From contig NZ_JAJEJR010000001.1 of the NCBI RefSeq assembly GCF_021390595.1, positions 2,294,001 to 2,358,000 of the forward strand: a DNA stretch of 64,000 nucleotides, given 5' to 3'. This document shows positions 8,624-19,182 of this stretch, piece after piece. The position numbers and the translations under genes are program-made. Position 1 is the first letter of the stretch. The number at the start of each line of letters is the position of its first letter. Below the pieces are notes generated by a model. It was not told where the DNA came from. It was given only the letters and a program-made list of their open reading frames with translations, and did no database searches. The DNA is from Paraburkholderia sp. HP33-1 (GTDB lineage Bacteria > Pseudomonadota > Gammaproteobacteria > Burkholderiales > Burkholderiaceae).

Positions 8624-9961
8624 ATGTCCGCCAACCGTTTCGATACGCTTGCGCTGCACGCCGGCGCTGCCCCCGACCCCGCCACCGGCGCGCGCGCGAC
8701 GCCGATCTACCAGACCACGTCGTTCTCGTTCCGCGACTCGGATCACGCCGCCGCGCTGTTCAACATGGAGCGCGCCGGCCACGTCTACTCGCGCATCTCG
8801 AATCCGACCGTCGCCGTGTTCGAGGAGCGCGTCGCCGCGCTCGAAAACGGCGCCGGCGCGATCGGCACGGCGAGCGGCCAGGCCGCACTGCATCTGGCGA
8901 TCGCGACGCTGATGGGCGCGGGCTCGCACATCGTCGCGTCGAGCGCGCTGTACGGCGGATCGCACAATCTGCTGCATTACACGCTGCGCCGCTTCGGCAT
9001 CGAGACGACCTTCGTGAAGCCCGGCGACCTCGACGCGTGGCGGGCCGCGCTGCGCCCCAACACGCGCCTGCTCTTCGGCGAAACGCTCGGCAATCCGGGC
9101 CTCGACGTGCTCGACATCGCCGCGCTTGCCCAGATCGCGCATGCGCACCGCGTGCCGTTGCTGGTCGACTCGACCTTCACGACGCCCTACCTGCTGCACC
9201 CCTTCGAGCACGGCGCCGACTTCGTCTACCACTCGGCGACCAAGTTTCTCGGCGGCCACGGCACGACGATCGGCGGCGTGCTGGTCGACGGCGGCACGTT
9301 CGACTTCGAGGCTTCCGGCCGCTTTCCCGAATTCACCGAGCCGTACGAGGGCTTTCACGGCATGGTGTTCGCCGAGGAAAGCACGGTCGCGCCGTTCCTG
9401 CTGCGCGCGCGCCGCGAAGGCTTGCGCGACTTCGGCGCGTGCCTGCATCCGCAGGCCGCGTGGCAGCTGCTGCAAGGTATCGAGACGCTGCCGCTGCGCA
9501 TGGAGCGACACGTCGCCAATACGAGACGCGTAGTCGAGTTTCTCGCCGGTCATGCGGCGGTCGAGTCCGTCGCCTACCCCGAGTTGCCGACCCATCCGGA
9601 CCACGCGCTCGCGAGGCGGCTGCTGCCGCGCGGCGCCGGCGCGGTGTTCAGCTTCAACCTGCGCGGCGACCGCGCGGCCGGGCGTGCCTTCATCGAAACG
9701 CTGACGCTCTTCTCGCACCTCGCGAACGTCGGCGACGCGCGCTCACTGGTGATCCACCCGGCGTCGACGACGCACTTTCGCATGGACGCCGCCGCGCTCG
9801 CCGCGGCCGGTATCACGGAAGGCACGATCCGTCTGTCGATTGGTCTCGAAGATCCGGACGACCTCATCGACGATCTCAAGCGCGCGCTGAAGGTCGCGCA
9901 AAAAGCCGTGTCTACCGCCCCCGCCGCCACGAACGCCCCCGCCCGCCCGGAGTCCGCATGA
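8624..9961 (+). CDS. metY: O-acetylhomoserine/O-succinylhomoserine sulfhydrylase-like PLP enzyme
   Basis: A 445-residue Cys/Met-metabolism PLP enzyme. The PLP lysine is in HSATKFLGGHGT, with YSRISNPT and GTASGQAAL also typical. MetY-type enzymes make homocysteine from O-acylhomoserine and sulfide. The C-terminus (FSHLANVGDARSLVIHPASTTH) fits the OAH sulfhydrylase branch better than cystathionine gamma-synthase. The frame is open to 8546, but MSANRFDTLALHAG at 8624 is the family start. Its stop overlaps the start of the next gene (ATGA), so the hydrolase downstream is translationally coupled. Confidence 0.88.
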   Translation: MSANRFDTLALHAGAAPDPATGARATPIYQTTSFSFRDSDHAAALFNMERAGHVYSRISNPTVAVFEERVAALENGAGAIGTASGQAALHLAIATLMGAGSHIVASSALYGGSHNLLHYTLRRFGIETTFVKPGDLDAWRAALRPNTRLLFGETLGNPGLDVLDIAALAQIAHAHRVPLLVDSTFTTPYLLHPFEHGADFVYHSATKFLGGHGTTIGGVLVDGGTFDFEASGRFPEFTEPYEGFHGMVFAEESTVAPFLLRARREGLRDFGACLHPQAAWQLLQGIETLPLRMERHVANTRRVVEFLAGHAAVESVAYPELPTHPDHALARRLLPRGAGAVFSFNLRGDRAAGRAFIETLTLFSHLANVGDARSLVIHPASTTHFRMDAAALAAAGITEGTIRLSIGLEDPDDLIDDLKRALKVAQKAVSTAPAATNAPARPESA

Positions 9962-10791
9962 TCGTCACCGTTCAAGGCAAGCCGGCCTACGCCTACACCG
10001 GCGGCAAACCCTTCGACGCGCGTCTGCCGACCGCCGTATTCATCCACGGCGCCGAGCACGATCACAGCGTGTGGGCGCTGCAAAGCCGCTACTTCGCGCA
10101 TCACGGCTTCGGCGTGCTGGCGGTCGATCTGCCGGGCCACCGCCGCAGCGCCGGCCCCGCGCTCGCCAGCATCGCCGCGATGGCCGACTGGCTCGCCGCG
10201 CTGCTCGACGCCGTGGGCGTCGCGCGCACGTTCGTCGCCGGTCACAGCATGGGCTCGCTGATCGCGCTCGACTTCGCCGGCCGCTATCCACAGCGCGCGA
10301 CGCACCTGGCACTGCTCGCGACCGCGCTGCCGATGACCGTCTCCGACGCCTTGCTGGACGCCGCGCTCAATCGCGAGCCCGAAGCGATCGACATGGTCAA
10401 CCAGTGGTCGCATTCGACGCTTGCCGCGAAGCCTTCGTGCCCCGGCCCCGGCTTCTGGCTGCACGGCATGAACCAGCGCCTGATGGAACATGTATCCGCC
10501 AGCGGCGAACCGCATCTGTTCCACACCGACTTCACCGCCTGCAACACCTATGCGGACGGCCTCGCGCGCGCGGCCCAGGTGTGCTGCGCGACGCGCCTGA
10601 TCGTCGGCCGGCGCGATGCGATGACGCCGCCCCGTGCGGCTAAAGCGCTGGCCGATGCGCTCGCGCAGGCGGGCGTTCCGGTCGACACGGTCACACTCGA
10701 GGCGGGCCACGCGCTGATGACCGAGCAACCCGACGCGACACTCGATGCGCTGTTCAGCTTCGCATCGCAGGCGCCGCGTGAAGCGCGCTGA
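9958..10791 (+). CDS. Alpha/beta-hydrolase, coupled to metY
   Basis: A 277-residue alpha/beta hydrolase. The oxyanion segment FIHGAEHDH is near residue 31, the nucleophile elbow GHSMGS near residue 97, a late Asp in VGRRDAMTPP, and the catalytic His in EAGHALMTEQ. The fold is that of esterases or C-C hydrolases; the substrate is unknown. Its ATG overlaps the metY stop by four bases, which implies coupled translation and perhaps a shared process such as making or clearing an acylated substrate, but that link is inference. Confidence 0.85.
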   Translation: MIVTVQGKPAYAYTGGKPFDARLPTAVFIHGAEHDHSVWALQSRYFAHHGFGVLAVDLPGHRRSAGPALASIAAMADWLAALLDAVGVARTFVAGHSMGSLIALDFAGRYPQRATHLALLATALPMTVSDALLDAALNREPEAIDMVNQWSHSTLAAKPSCPGPGFWLHGMNQRLMEHVSASGEPHLFHTDFTACNTYADGLARAAQVCCATRLIVGRRDAMTPPRAAKALADALAQAGVPVDTVTLEAGHALMTEQPDATLDALFSFASQAPREAR

Positions 10792-10864
10792 ATGGCCAGG
10801 TTGCGTCGGGCTGGGGATCGCCGGACAATGAATGAAGCCTGTTTTTCAGCCTCCGGAGGCCGTC

Positions 10865-11185
10865 ATGGCTCATACAGCACACACCGATCACTTCGCGAAT
10901 TTCGCGGAGTTTTATCCGTACTATCTGAGTGAGCATCGCAACATCGCGTCGCGGCGGCTGCATTTCATCGGCTCGCTCGGCGTGATCGGCTGCCTCGCGA
11001 TGGCGCTCGCCACCGGCGACTGGCTGTGGTTGCCGGCAGCCGTGATCTGCGGCTACGGCTTCGCGTGGGTCGGCCATTTCTTCTTCGAAAAGAACAAGCC
11101 GGCCACCTTCCGTCATCCGCTTTACAGCCTGATGGGCGACTGGGTGATGTTCAAGGACATCTGCGTGGGGAAGATTTCGTTGTAG
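10865..11185 (+). CDS. DUF962 / Mpo1-like small membrane protein
   Basis: A 106-residue protein with the DUF962 core FAEFYPYYLSEHRNIASRRLHF and HPLYSLMGDWVMF and two hydrophobic helices (about residues 38-80). The yeast relative Mpo1 is a dioxygenase acting on 2-hydroxy fatty acids; whether the bacterial proteins share this activity is not settled. An in-frame ATG exists at 10832, but the start at 10865 is preceded by CCGGAGG at optimal distance and is preferred. It converges on the YihY gene. Confidence 0.85.
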   Translation: MAHTAHTDHFANFAEFYPYYLSEHRNIASRRLHFIGSLGVIGCLAMALATGDWLWLPAAVICGYGFAWVGHFFFEKNKPATFRHPLYSLMGDWVMFKDICVGKISL

Positions 11186-11193
11186 TTTTGCCG

Positions 11194-11215
11194 GGCGGCT
11201 CGAAGCCGAGCCGCC
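11194..11215. terminator. Hairpin between convergent DUF962 and YihY genes
   Basis: A perfect 9-bp stem (GGCGGCTCG with CGAGCCGCC) and AAGC loop fills the 33-bp gap between two converging stop codons. It lacks a T-tract on either strand; a bidirectional 3'-end role is inferred from position. Confidence 0.5.
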
Positions 11216-11218
11216 TCA

Positions 11219-13277
<2,059 letters not shown>

Positions 13278-13287
13278 GCGCAAAGCC

Positions 13288-13782
13288 GTGAACGAACCGG
13301 ATCGGCCACCGACCGAACGCGACGCCGCAAGCCTGGCGAAGCACGCGAGCGCATCAGCCTTCGCCACCGTCGCGCCCGTGCACCCCAAAACCACCGCCGC
13401 GCTCGTCGCCGCTTTCACGCTGGTCGCAATGATCGTGCTTGCCGTCGCATGGGAATGGTGGCTCGCGCCGTTGCGGCCCGGCGGCTCGCTGCTCGTGCTG
13501 AAGGCCTTGCCGCTGCTCTCCGCGTTGCCGGGCGTCTGGCGACGCCGGCTTTATACGATGCAATGGGCGTCGATGCTGATCCTGCTGTATTTTGCCGAAG
13601 GCGTCGTACGCGGCTGGAGCGATCATGGTTTGAGCGCGCGGCTCGGCTGGTTGCAGGCGGCGCTTGCCGTGATCTTCTTTGCCTGTACGCTCGCGTATGT
13701 CGGCCCGTTCAAGCGCGCGGCCAGACTGGCCGCAAAGCAGGCCGCAAAACAGACCTCCAGCGAACTACCTCCGCCCGCCTGA
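13288..13782 (+). CDS. DUF2069 membrane protein
   Basis: A 164-residue protein with about four transmembrane helices from residue 35 (AALVAAFTLVAMIVLAVAW; LLVLKALPLLSALPGVW; MQWASMLILLYFAEGVV; LQAALAVIFFACTLAYV) and a polar N-terminus. This is the DUF2069 family of unknown function. A GTG at 13288, 10 bp after the WrbA stop, is taken as start because the region further upstream overlaps the WrbA gene in another frame and is not protein-like. Confidence 0.8.
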   Translation: MNEPDRPPTERDAASLAKHASASAFATVAPVHPKTTAALVAAFTLVAMIVLAVAWEWWLAPLRPGGSLLVLKALPLLSALPGVWRRRLYTMQWASMLILLYFAEGVVRGWSDHGLSARLGWLQAALAVIFFACTLAYVGPFKRAARLAAKQAAKQTSSELPPPA

Positions 13783-13832
13783 CGCCCACGCCTGAACACG
13801 CTGCCCGCTCTTAACACCGTCAACTACCCGTC

Positions 13833-15251
13833 ATGACCCACTCCGCTTTCCTCGCCGCCTGCCGTGACGCTATCGGCGCGGCCCACGTACTGACCGATCC
13901 GCACGACACCGCGCCTTATCTGACCGACTGGCGCCGCCGCTACACCGGCGCTGCCTGCGCGGTGCTGTGCCCAGCCACGTCCGCCGAAGCCGCCGCGCTC
14001 GTCAAGCTCGCGGTCGAGCACTGCGTCGCGCTGGTGCCCCAGGGCGGCAACACCGGTCTCGCGGGCGGCGCGACGCCCGACGCGAGCGGCACGCAGGCGG
14101 TCATCAGCCTGCGCCGCCTGAATCGCGTACGCGACATCGATCCGCACAACAACACGATCACCGTCGAAGCCGGCGTGATCCTCGCCGACGTGCAGAAGCA
14201 CGCCGAAGCGGCCGGCCGCCTGTTTCCGTTGAGCCTCGCCGCCGAAGGCAGCTGCACGATCGGCGGCAATCTGTCGACCAACGCAGGCGGCACCGGCGTC
14301 TTGCGCTACGGCAATACGCGCGAGCTATGCCTAGGCCTCGAAGTGGTGACGCCGCAAGGCGAACTGTGGGACGGCCTGCGCGGGCTGCGCAAGGACAACA
14401 CCGGCTACGATCTGCGCGACCTGTTCATCGGCGCGGAAGGCACGCTCGGCCTGATCACCGCGGCGGTGCTGAAGCTGCATCCGCAGCCGGCCGCGCGCGT
14501 CACCGCGCTCGCCGCGCTCGCGTCGCCGCATGCGGCGCTCGATTTTCTGGCGCTCACGCAACGCGTCGCCGGGCCGCTGCTGACCGGCTTCGAACTGATG
14601 TCGGATTTTTGCCTGCGCCTCGTCGGCCGGCATTTCGAGCAGATGCGCTACCCGTTCGCCGAGCCGCATGCGCAGATCGTGCTGCTCGAACTGTCGGACA
14701 GCGAAAACGAACAGCACGCGCGCACGCTGTTCGAGGGGCTGATGGAAACCGCGCTCGAACAGGGTCTCGTGGAAGACGCCGTGGTCGCGGAAAACCTCGC
14801 GCAGTCGCGCGCGTTCTGGAATCTGCGCGAGCACATTCCGCTCGCGCAGGCCGAGGAAGGGCTGAACATCAAGCACGACGTCGCGGTACCGATCTCACGC
14901 ATCGGCCACTTCATCGAGACGACCGACGCCGCGATCGCGCAAGCCGCGCCGGGCGCGCGCATGGTCACGTTCGGGCATCTCGGCGACGGCAATCTGCACT
15001 ACAACGTGCAGGCGCCCGAGGGCGTCGATGCGAAGGCGTTTCTGCGGGAGTACCAGAGCCCGATCAACCGGATCGTCTACGACAGCGTGGACGCGCATCG
15101 CGGCAGCATCAGCGCGGAACACGGGCTCGGCCAGCTGAAGATCGACGAAGCCGCGCACTACAAGCAGGACGTCGAACTGCGGATGATGCGCGCGATCAAG
15201 CAGGCGCTCGATCCGCTGAACCTGATGAATCCGGGCAAGGTGCTACGCTAA
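13833..15251 (+). CDS. FAD-linked D-2-hydroxyacid dehydrogenase (GlcD/D2HGDH family)
   Basis: A 472-residue flavoprotein of the FAD_binding_4 plus FAD-oxidase C type. The FAD segment PQGGNTGLAGGATPD is near residue 70, and GGNLSTNAGGTGVLRYGNTRE follows near residue 145. The C-terminal metal/substrate signatures are FGHLGDGNLHYNV and EHGLGQLK. Relatives oxidise D-lactate, D-2-hydroxyglutarate or glycolate. The single-chain length favours a D-2-hydroxyglutarate or D-lactate dehydrogenase, but the substrate is not determined by these motifs. It lies on the same strand as WrbA and DUF2069 with a 50-bp gap. Confidence 0.88.
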   Translation: MTHSAFLAACRDAIGAAHVLTDPHDTAPYLTDWRRRYTGAACAVLCPATSAEAAALVKLAVEHCVALVPQGGNTGLAGGATPDASGTQAVISLRRLNRVRDIDPHNNTITVEAGVILADVQKHAEAAGRLFPLSLAAEGSCTIGGNLSTNAGGTGVLRYGNTRELCLGLEVVTPQGELWDGLRGLRKDNTGYDLRDLFIGAEGTLGLITAAVLKLHPQPAARVTALAALASPHAALDFLALTQRVAGPLLTGFELMSDFCLRLVGRHFEQMRYPFAEPHAQIVLLELSDSENEQHARTLFEGLMETALEQGLVEDAVVAENLAQSRAFWNLREHIPLAQAEEGLNIKHDVAVPISRIGHFIETTDAAIAQAAPGARMVTFGHLGDGNLHYNVQAPEGVDAKAFLREYQSPINRIVYDSVDAHRGSISAEHGLGQLKIDEAAHYKQDVELRMMRAIKQALDPLNLMNPGKVLR

Positions 15252-15303
15252 GGTATGAAGCCTGCGCGGCCTGCCGCGAAGGCGTTTCTCAGGAGTTGCG
15301 TCC

Positions 15304-16110
15304 GTGAAGATTCGCGTGCTGTCCGATCTGCATCTGGAAAACGATGAGCCTGAGCTGATCCCGCACGCGCAGGCGGATCTGGTCGTGCTGGCCGGCGACA
15401 TCCACAATCATGCGGCCGGCCCGCGCTGGGCCGCGCAGGCGTTCGACGACACGGTGCCGGTCGTCTACGTGCCGGGCAATCACGAGTACTACGACGGAGA
15501 GTTCGGCGCGCTGGAGAGCGCGATGCTGGACGCGGCCGCGCAGGTCGACAACGTGCACGTGCTGAACAACGCCACGCTCGTCGATCCCCAAGGCCGCTGG
15601 CGCGTGCTCGGCACGACGTTGTGGACCGATTTCGCGCTGTACGGCGCGACGCCCGAAGCAATCGAGGCATCGATCGACGCCGCGCGCCGGGTCATGCTCG
15701 ATTACCGCGGGCTGATCCAGATGACCTGGCCGCACGACCCGCACGACGCCGCGCGCGACTTCACGCCCGCCGATTCGCTCGCGCTGCACCGGCATGCGCG
15801 CGCGTGGCTCGAAAGTGAGCTTGCCAGGCCGTTCGACGGCCACACGATCGTTGTCACCCATCACGCGCCGCATCGGCTGAGTCTGGCCGGGCGCTTTGCC
15901 GAGGACCGCGTGTCGGCGGGCTTCGTCAGCCATCTGCCGGAACTCGTGCGCGCGCCTGTCGCGTTGTGGATTCATGGCCACACGCATACTTCGTTCGACT
16001 ATGTGGTGAACGGCACGCGCGTCGTATGCAATCCGCGCGGCTATTTCGACCGGCGCACGGGCCGGTGGGAAAATCCGCTGTTTGCGTGGGATAAGGTTGT
16101 CGAGATCTAG
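15304..16110 (+). CDS. Calcineurin-like metallophosphoesterase
   Basis: A 268-residue phosphoesterase with the complete metal-binding set: SDLHLE near residue 8, AGDIHNH near residue 30, GNHEYYDG near residue 59, VTHHAPH near 185 and HGHTHTSFDY near 223. It likely hydrolyses a phosphodiester or phosphomonoester with two metal ions; the substrate is unknown. The start is a GTG at 15304, 52 bp after the dehydrogenase stop, with an AGGAG ribosome site. Confidence 0.88.
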   Translation: MKIRVLSDLHLENDEPELIPHAQADLVVLAGDIHNHAAGPRWAAQAFDDTVPVVYVPGNHEYYDGEFGALESAMLDAAAQVDNVHVLNNATLVDPQGRWRVLGTTLWTDFALYGATPEAIEASIDAARRVMLDYRGLIQMTWPHDPHDAARDFTPADSLALHRHARAWLESELARPFDGHTIVVTHHAPHRLSLAGRFAEDRVSAGFVSHLPELVRAPVALWIHGHTHTSFDYVVNGTRVVCNPRGYFDRRTGRWENPLFAWDKVVEI

Positions 16111-16146
16111 CGGGCCGGCTGCTTCAGATCAACCCGCTGCCGCTGC

Positions 16147-16299
16147 TCAGCGCTCGCGCCGCGCCGAATCCTTTGACTCGACCTTGACCGGCACGAGTTG
16201 CGGCTGCTGTTCGCGCAAGCGGCGCAGCAGGTCGCGCGACGCGGCGAGCCCGATCAGTCCAAACATGACGGCCATGCCGATCATCAGGTGCGTATCCAT
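16147..16299 (-). CDS. Small single-helix membrane protein (50 aa)
   Basis: A 50-codon frame starting MDTHLMIGMAVMFGLIGLAA and ending in a charged tail (RRLREQQPQLVPVKVES...). One hydrophobic helix spans residues 5-20, then a basic, soluble C-terminus, giving the look of a small inner-membrane protein. An AAGGA lies 10 bp before the ATG at 16299. It sits in an otherwise unexplained gap between the phosphoesterase and the LysR gene. I do not recognise a family, and shadow coding is not excluded. Confidence 0.55.
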   Translation of the reverse strand: MDTHLMIGMAVMFGLIGLAASRDLLRRLREQQPQLVPVKVESKDSARRER

Positions 16300-16496
16300 G
16301 GATGTGTCGTCCTTCAGGGGTTGCGATGTGCCGAACGGCGGCGAATCCAGCGCGCCCGGCCAGAGCGGCGGCGCATGAACGACACGTTAGCAAATCGACT
16401 GCGCGCGAGAAGTAAAGAAATGTTGCGACGCGGCGCGTGTGTAACAGGCTGTCACGCCACGCGCCGACCGAACGTCAACGCATGGCAAGCACGCGC

Positions 16497-17435
16497 TCAC
16501 GTCCGCGCGAACTGCCGCAACTCCTCCTGATCCGCCGCCAGCGTGGACGGCAACTCGTCGCGCAGGAATTCGACCCACGTGCGGATCTTCGCATCCAGAT
16601 ACTGCCGCGACGGATACAGCGCATACAGATTCATCTGCTGCGACGTGTACTCGGGCAGCAGCCACACCAGTTCGCCGCTACGCAAACCGCTGATCGCCGA
16701 ATAAATCGGAATCAGCGCCACGCCCATACCCTGGGAGACGGCCACGGCCATCGCCTCGGCGACGTTCACCTTGAAGGTCGCCGGGCCGAGCGGGACGGTT
16801 TCCTCGCCGCGCGGGCCTTCGAAAGTCCATTTATCCGGCGGATACACCGGCGTGACCATCTGCAGGCAGGTGTGCTGCGCGAGGTCCGCGGGCGTTTGCG
16901 GCACGCCGTGCCGCTCCAGGTATGCCGGCGACGCGCACGCAATGCTGAACGCGCTGCCGATGCGCTGCGACACGAGCCCCGAATCCGACAGGCCGGTCGC
17001 AAGCGTCAGCGACACGTCGAAGCCTTCGTCGAGCAGATCGGGCATGCGCTGCGCGAGCGTCAGTTCGATCTGTACGTCCGGGTAGCGCTCCTGATATCGG
17101 CCCACGGCCGGCACCACATAGTGCTGGCCGAAGCTCGTCATCGCGTGGACCTTGAGCTTGCCGGACGGACGCGCGTGCGCGTCGCTCGCCTCGGCCTCCG
17201 CCTGATCCACGTACGCGAGTATCTGCTCGCAGCGCTGCAGATAGCGCTCGCCCGCCTCGGTCAACGCGATGCGGCGTGTGGTCCGGTTCAGGAGCCGGGT
17301 GCGCAGATGCGCTTCCAGATCGGAAACCGCGCGCGACGCGTAGGCCGTCGTCGTATTCAGATGCTGCGCGGCGCCCGTGAAGCTGCCTGCTTCGACGACG
17401 CGGACGAAAACGCGCATGTTTTGAAGCGTGTCCAT
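16497..17435 (-). CDS. LysR-type regulator of the adjacent efflux operon
   Basis: A 312-residue LysR protein. The N-terminal winged HTH is in residues 1-60 (MDTLQNMRVFVRVVEAGSFT, AYASRAVSDLEAHLRTRLL), and a substrate-binding domain follows (KVHAMTSFGQHYVVPAVGRY). It is divergent from the outer-membrane channel gene across 155 bp, the classical arrangement for a LysR activator of an efflux operon; AaeR-like control by aromatic acids is inferred from the operon type. Confidence 0.88.
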   Translation of the reverse strand: MDTLQNMRVFVRVVEAGSFTGAAQHLNTTTAYASRAVSDLEAHLRTRLLNRTTRRIALTEAGERYLQRCEQILAYVDQAEAEASDAHARPSGKLKVHAMTSFGQHYVVPAVGRYQERYPDVQIELTLAQRMPDLLDEGFDVSLTLATGLSDSGLVSQRIGSAFSIACASPAYLERHGVPQTPADLAQHTCLQMVTPVYPPDKWTFEGPRGEETVPLGPATFKVNVAEAMAVAVSQGMGVALIPIYSAISGLRSGELVWLLPEYTSQQMNLYALYPSRQYLDAKIRTWVEFLRDELPSTLAADQEELRQFART

Positions 17436-17547
17436 ACCTATCCCTAGAAATCGGCAGCGATTGTTACATGATCAGCAATGGCAATTATCTCATGTATCGC
17501 AAAAATGCCTTACATCTTTACCAGTTATTCCCCAATCGATCGAAAAA

Positions 17548-17553
17548 TATAAT
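17548..17553 (+). promoter_or_regulatory. -10 box candidate of the efflux operon
   Basis: A perfect TATAAT lies 37 bp upstream of the GTG start of the channel gene within an unusually AT-rich 155-bp divergent region. The -35 position (TTATTC at 17 bp) is a poor match, as expected of an activator-dependent promoter. Confidence 0.45.
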
Positions 17554-17590
17554 TGCGCACAAGCTTCTATAGTCAAATTTGGAGGAAATC

Positions 17591-19174
17591 GTGCAGTCTC
17601 CGGTACCCAAAGGGATCGCCGCAGCCGCGGTTCTTACGATCCTATTAACAATCGCCGGATGCGCAAGTACCGGAGGCGTCGCACCGCAAACGCGGACGAT
17701 CAATCCTTCGTCGCTCGACGCGGGCAACGCGATCCGCGCCGCCAACGCCGATGCCCAGTGGCCCGTCGCCGACTGGTGGCGCGCCTATGACGATCCGCAG
17801 CTGAACCAGTGGATCGCGGACGCCCAGGCCAACAACCCGAGTCTCGCTGTTGCGCAGGCGCGCGTGCGCGAGGCGGCGTCGATGGCCGGCGTCGCGCGCG
17901 CGGCGCTCGCGCCGCAAGTCAACGGCAGCCTGTCGATCCAGCGCCAGCAGTGGGCCGACAACCTGTACTACGGTCCGGGGCCGCTCGCGGGCGAGCAGTC
18001 GTGGAACAACACCGGCACGCTCGCCCTCGCCTATCACCTCGACTTCTGGGGCAAGGACAAGAACGCCGCCGAGCGCGCGCTCGACCTCGCGCACGCGAGC
18101 GCCGCCGACGCGCGCGCCGCGCAGCTCGAACTGCAGGCGAACGTCGTACGCACCTATATCGAGATGTCGCTGAACTACGCGTTGCTCGACATCGCGAAGG
18201 CCACGCTGCAGCAACAGCAGCAGATCGTCGACCTCGCGAACAGGCGCCTGAAGGGCGGCATCGGCACGCAGCTCGAAGTGAGCCAGGCCGAAACGCCGCT
18301 GCCCGAGTACGAGCGCCAGATCGACGCAATCGAGGAGAAGATCGCGCTCGGCCGCAACCAGTTGGCCGCGCTCGCGGGCAAGGGTCCGGGCGCCGGCGAC
18401 GCGATCCGGCGCCCGGCGCTGTCGCTCGCCGCGCCCGCCGGTCTGCCGGCCGCGCTGCCCGCCGATCTGATCGGCCACCGCCCGGACGTGGTCGCGGCAC
18501 GCTGGACGGTCGCCGCGCAGGCGCGCGGCATCGACGTGGCGAAGGCCGGGTTCTATCCGGACATCAACCTGCTCGCCTCGATCGGCGGCTATGCGGCGAT
18601 GGGGCCGCTGTTCCAGTTCCTGAAGAGCGAGTCGCATAGCTGGAGCGTGGGTCCGGCCCTGACGCTGCCGATCTTCGACGGCGGCCGGCTGCGCTCGCAA
18701 CTCGGGGCGGCGTCGGCGGGCTACGACGAAGCGGTCGAGCGCTACAACCAGTCGATCGTGGGTGCGCTGAAGGACATCTCCGACCAGGTGATCCGCATCC
18801 GTTCACTGACCACCCAGGCCGACGACGCCGACCGCTCGGTCGCCGCCGCGCGCAAGAACTTCGAGCTGTCGCGCGAAGGCTACCGGCGCGGTTTGACCGA
18901 CTATCTGAACGTGCTGGTCGCGCAAAACCAGCTGCTGCGCGCGCAGGAAGGCGTCGCGAAGGTGCAGGCGGAGCGTCTCGGCGCGCATGCGTCGCTGATG
19001 ACGGCGCTCGGCGGCGGCCTCGATGATCCGGCCAACGGTCCGCAAGACAGCGAAACGTTGCCGGCGCATGGCAAGGGCAGGAACGGTGCGGCGAAAGCGG
19101 AGGCGAACGCGAACCCAAGCCCCCTCGCCGCGATCACCGCCTCGCGCGGTCCGAACGCACCCAAGGCCGAGTGA
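17591..19174 (+). CDS. NodT/OprM-family outer-membrane efflux lipoprotein
   Basis: A 527-residue outer-membrane channel of a tripartite pump. The signal peptide ends in a lipobox (IAGC, Cys24), so the mature protein should be lipid-anchored. Two TolC-type repeats follow (VADWWRAYDDPQLNQWIADA, then LPADLIGHRPDVVAARWTVA). The start is the GTG at 17591, five bases after GGAGG. It is the first gene of a four-gene operon with the FUSC exporter, a DUF1656 protein and an HlyD adaptor. Confidence 0.92.
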   Translation: MQSPVPKGIAAAAVLTILLTIAGCASTGGVAPQTRTINPSSLDAGNAIRAANADAQWPVADWWRAYDDPQLNQWIADAQANNPSLAVAQARVREAASMAGVARAALAPQVNGSLSIQRQQWADNLYYGPGPLAGEQSWNNTGTLALAYHLDFWGKDKNAAERALDLAHASAADARAAQLELQANVVRTYIEMSLNYALLDIAKATLQQQQQIVDLANRRLKGGIGTQLEVSQAETPLPEYERQIDAIEEKIALGRNQLAALAGKGPGAGDAIRRPALSLAAPAGLPAALPADLIGHRPDVVAARWTVAAQARGIDVAKAGFYPDINLLASIGGYAAMGPLFQFLKSESHSWSVGPALTLPIFDGGRLRSQLGAASAGYDEAVERYNQSIVGALKDISDQVIRIRSLTTQADDADRSVAAARKNFELSREGYRRGLTDYLNVLVAQNQLLRAQEGVAKVQAERLGAHASLMTALGGGLDDPANGPQDSETLPAHGKGRNGAAKAEANANPSPLAAITASRGPNAPKAE

Positions 19175-19182
19175 GGAACGTC

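Noticed and set aside
8572..9957. Open frame in another phase reaching from before metY into the hydrolase gene
   Set aside because: The part before 9958 is Arg/Ala-rich shadow sequence overlapping metY; only the part from the ATG at 9958 is protein-like.
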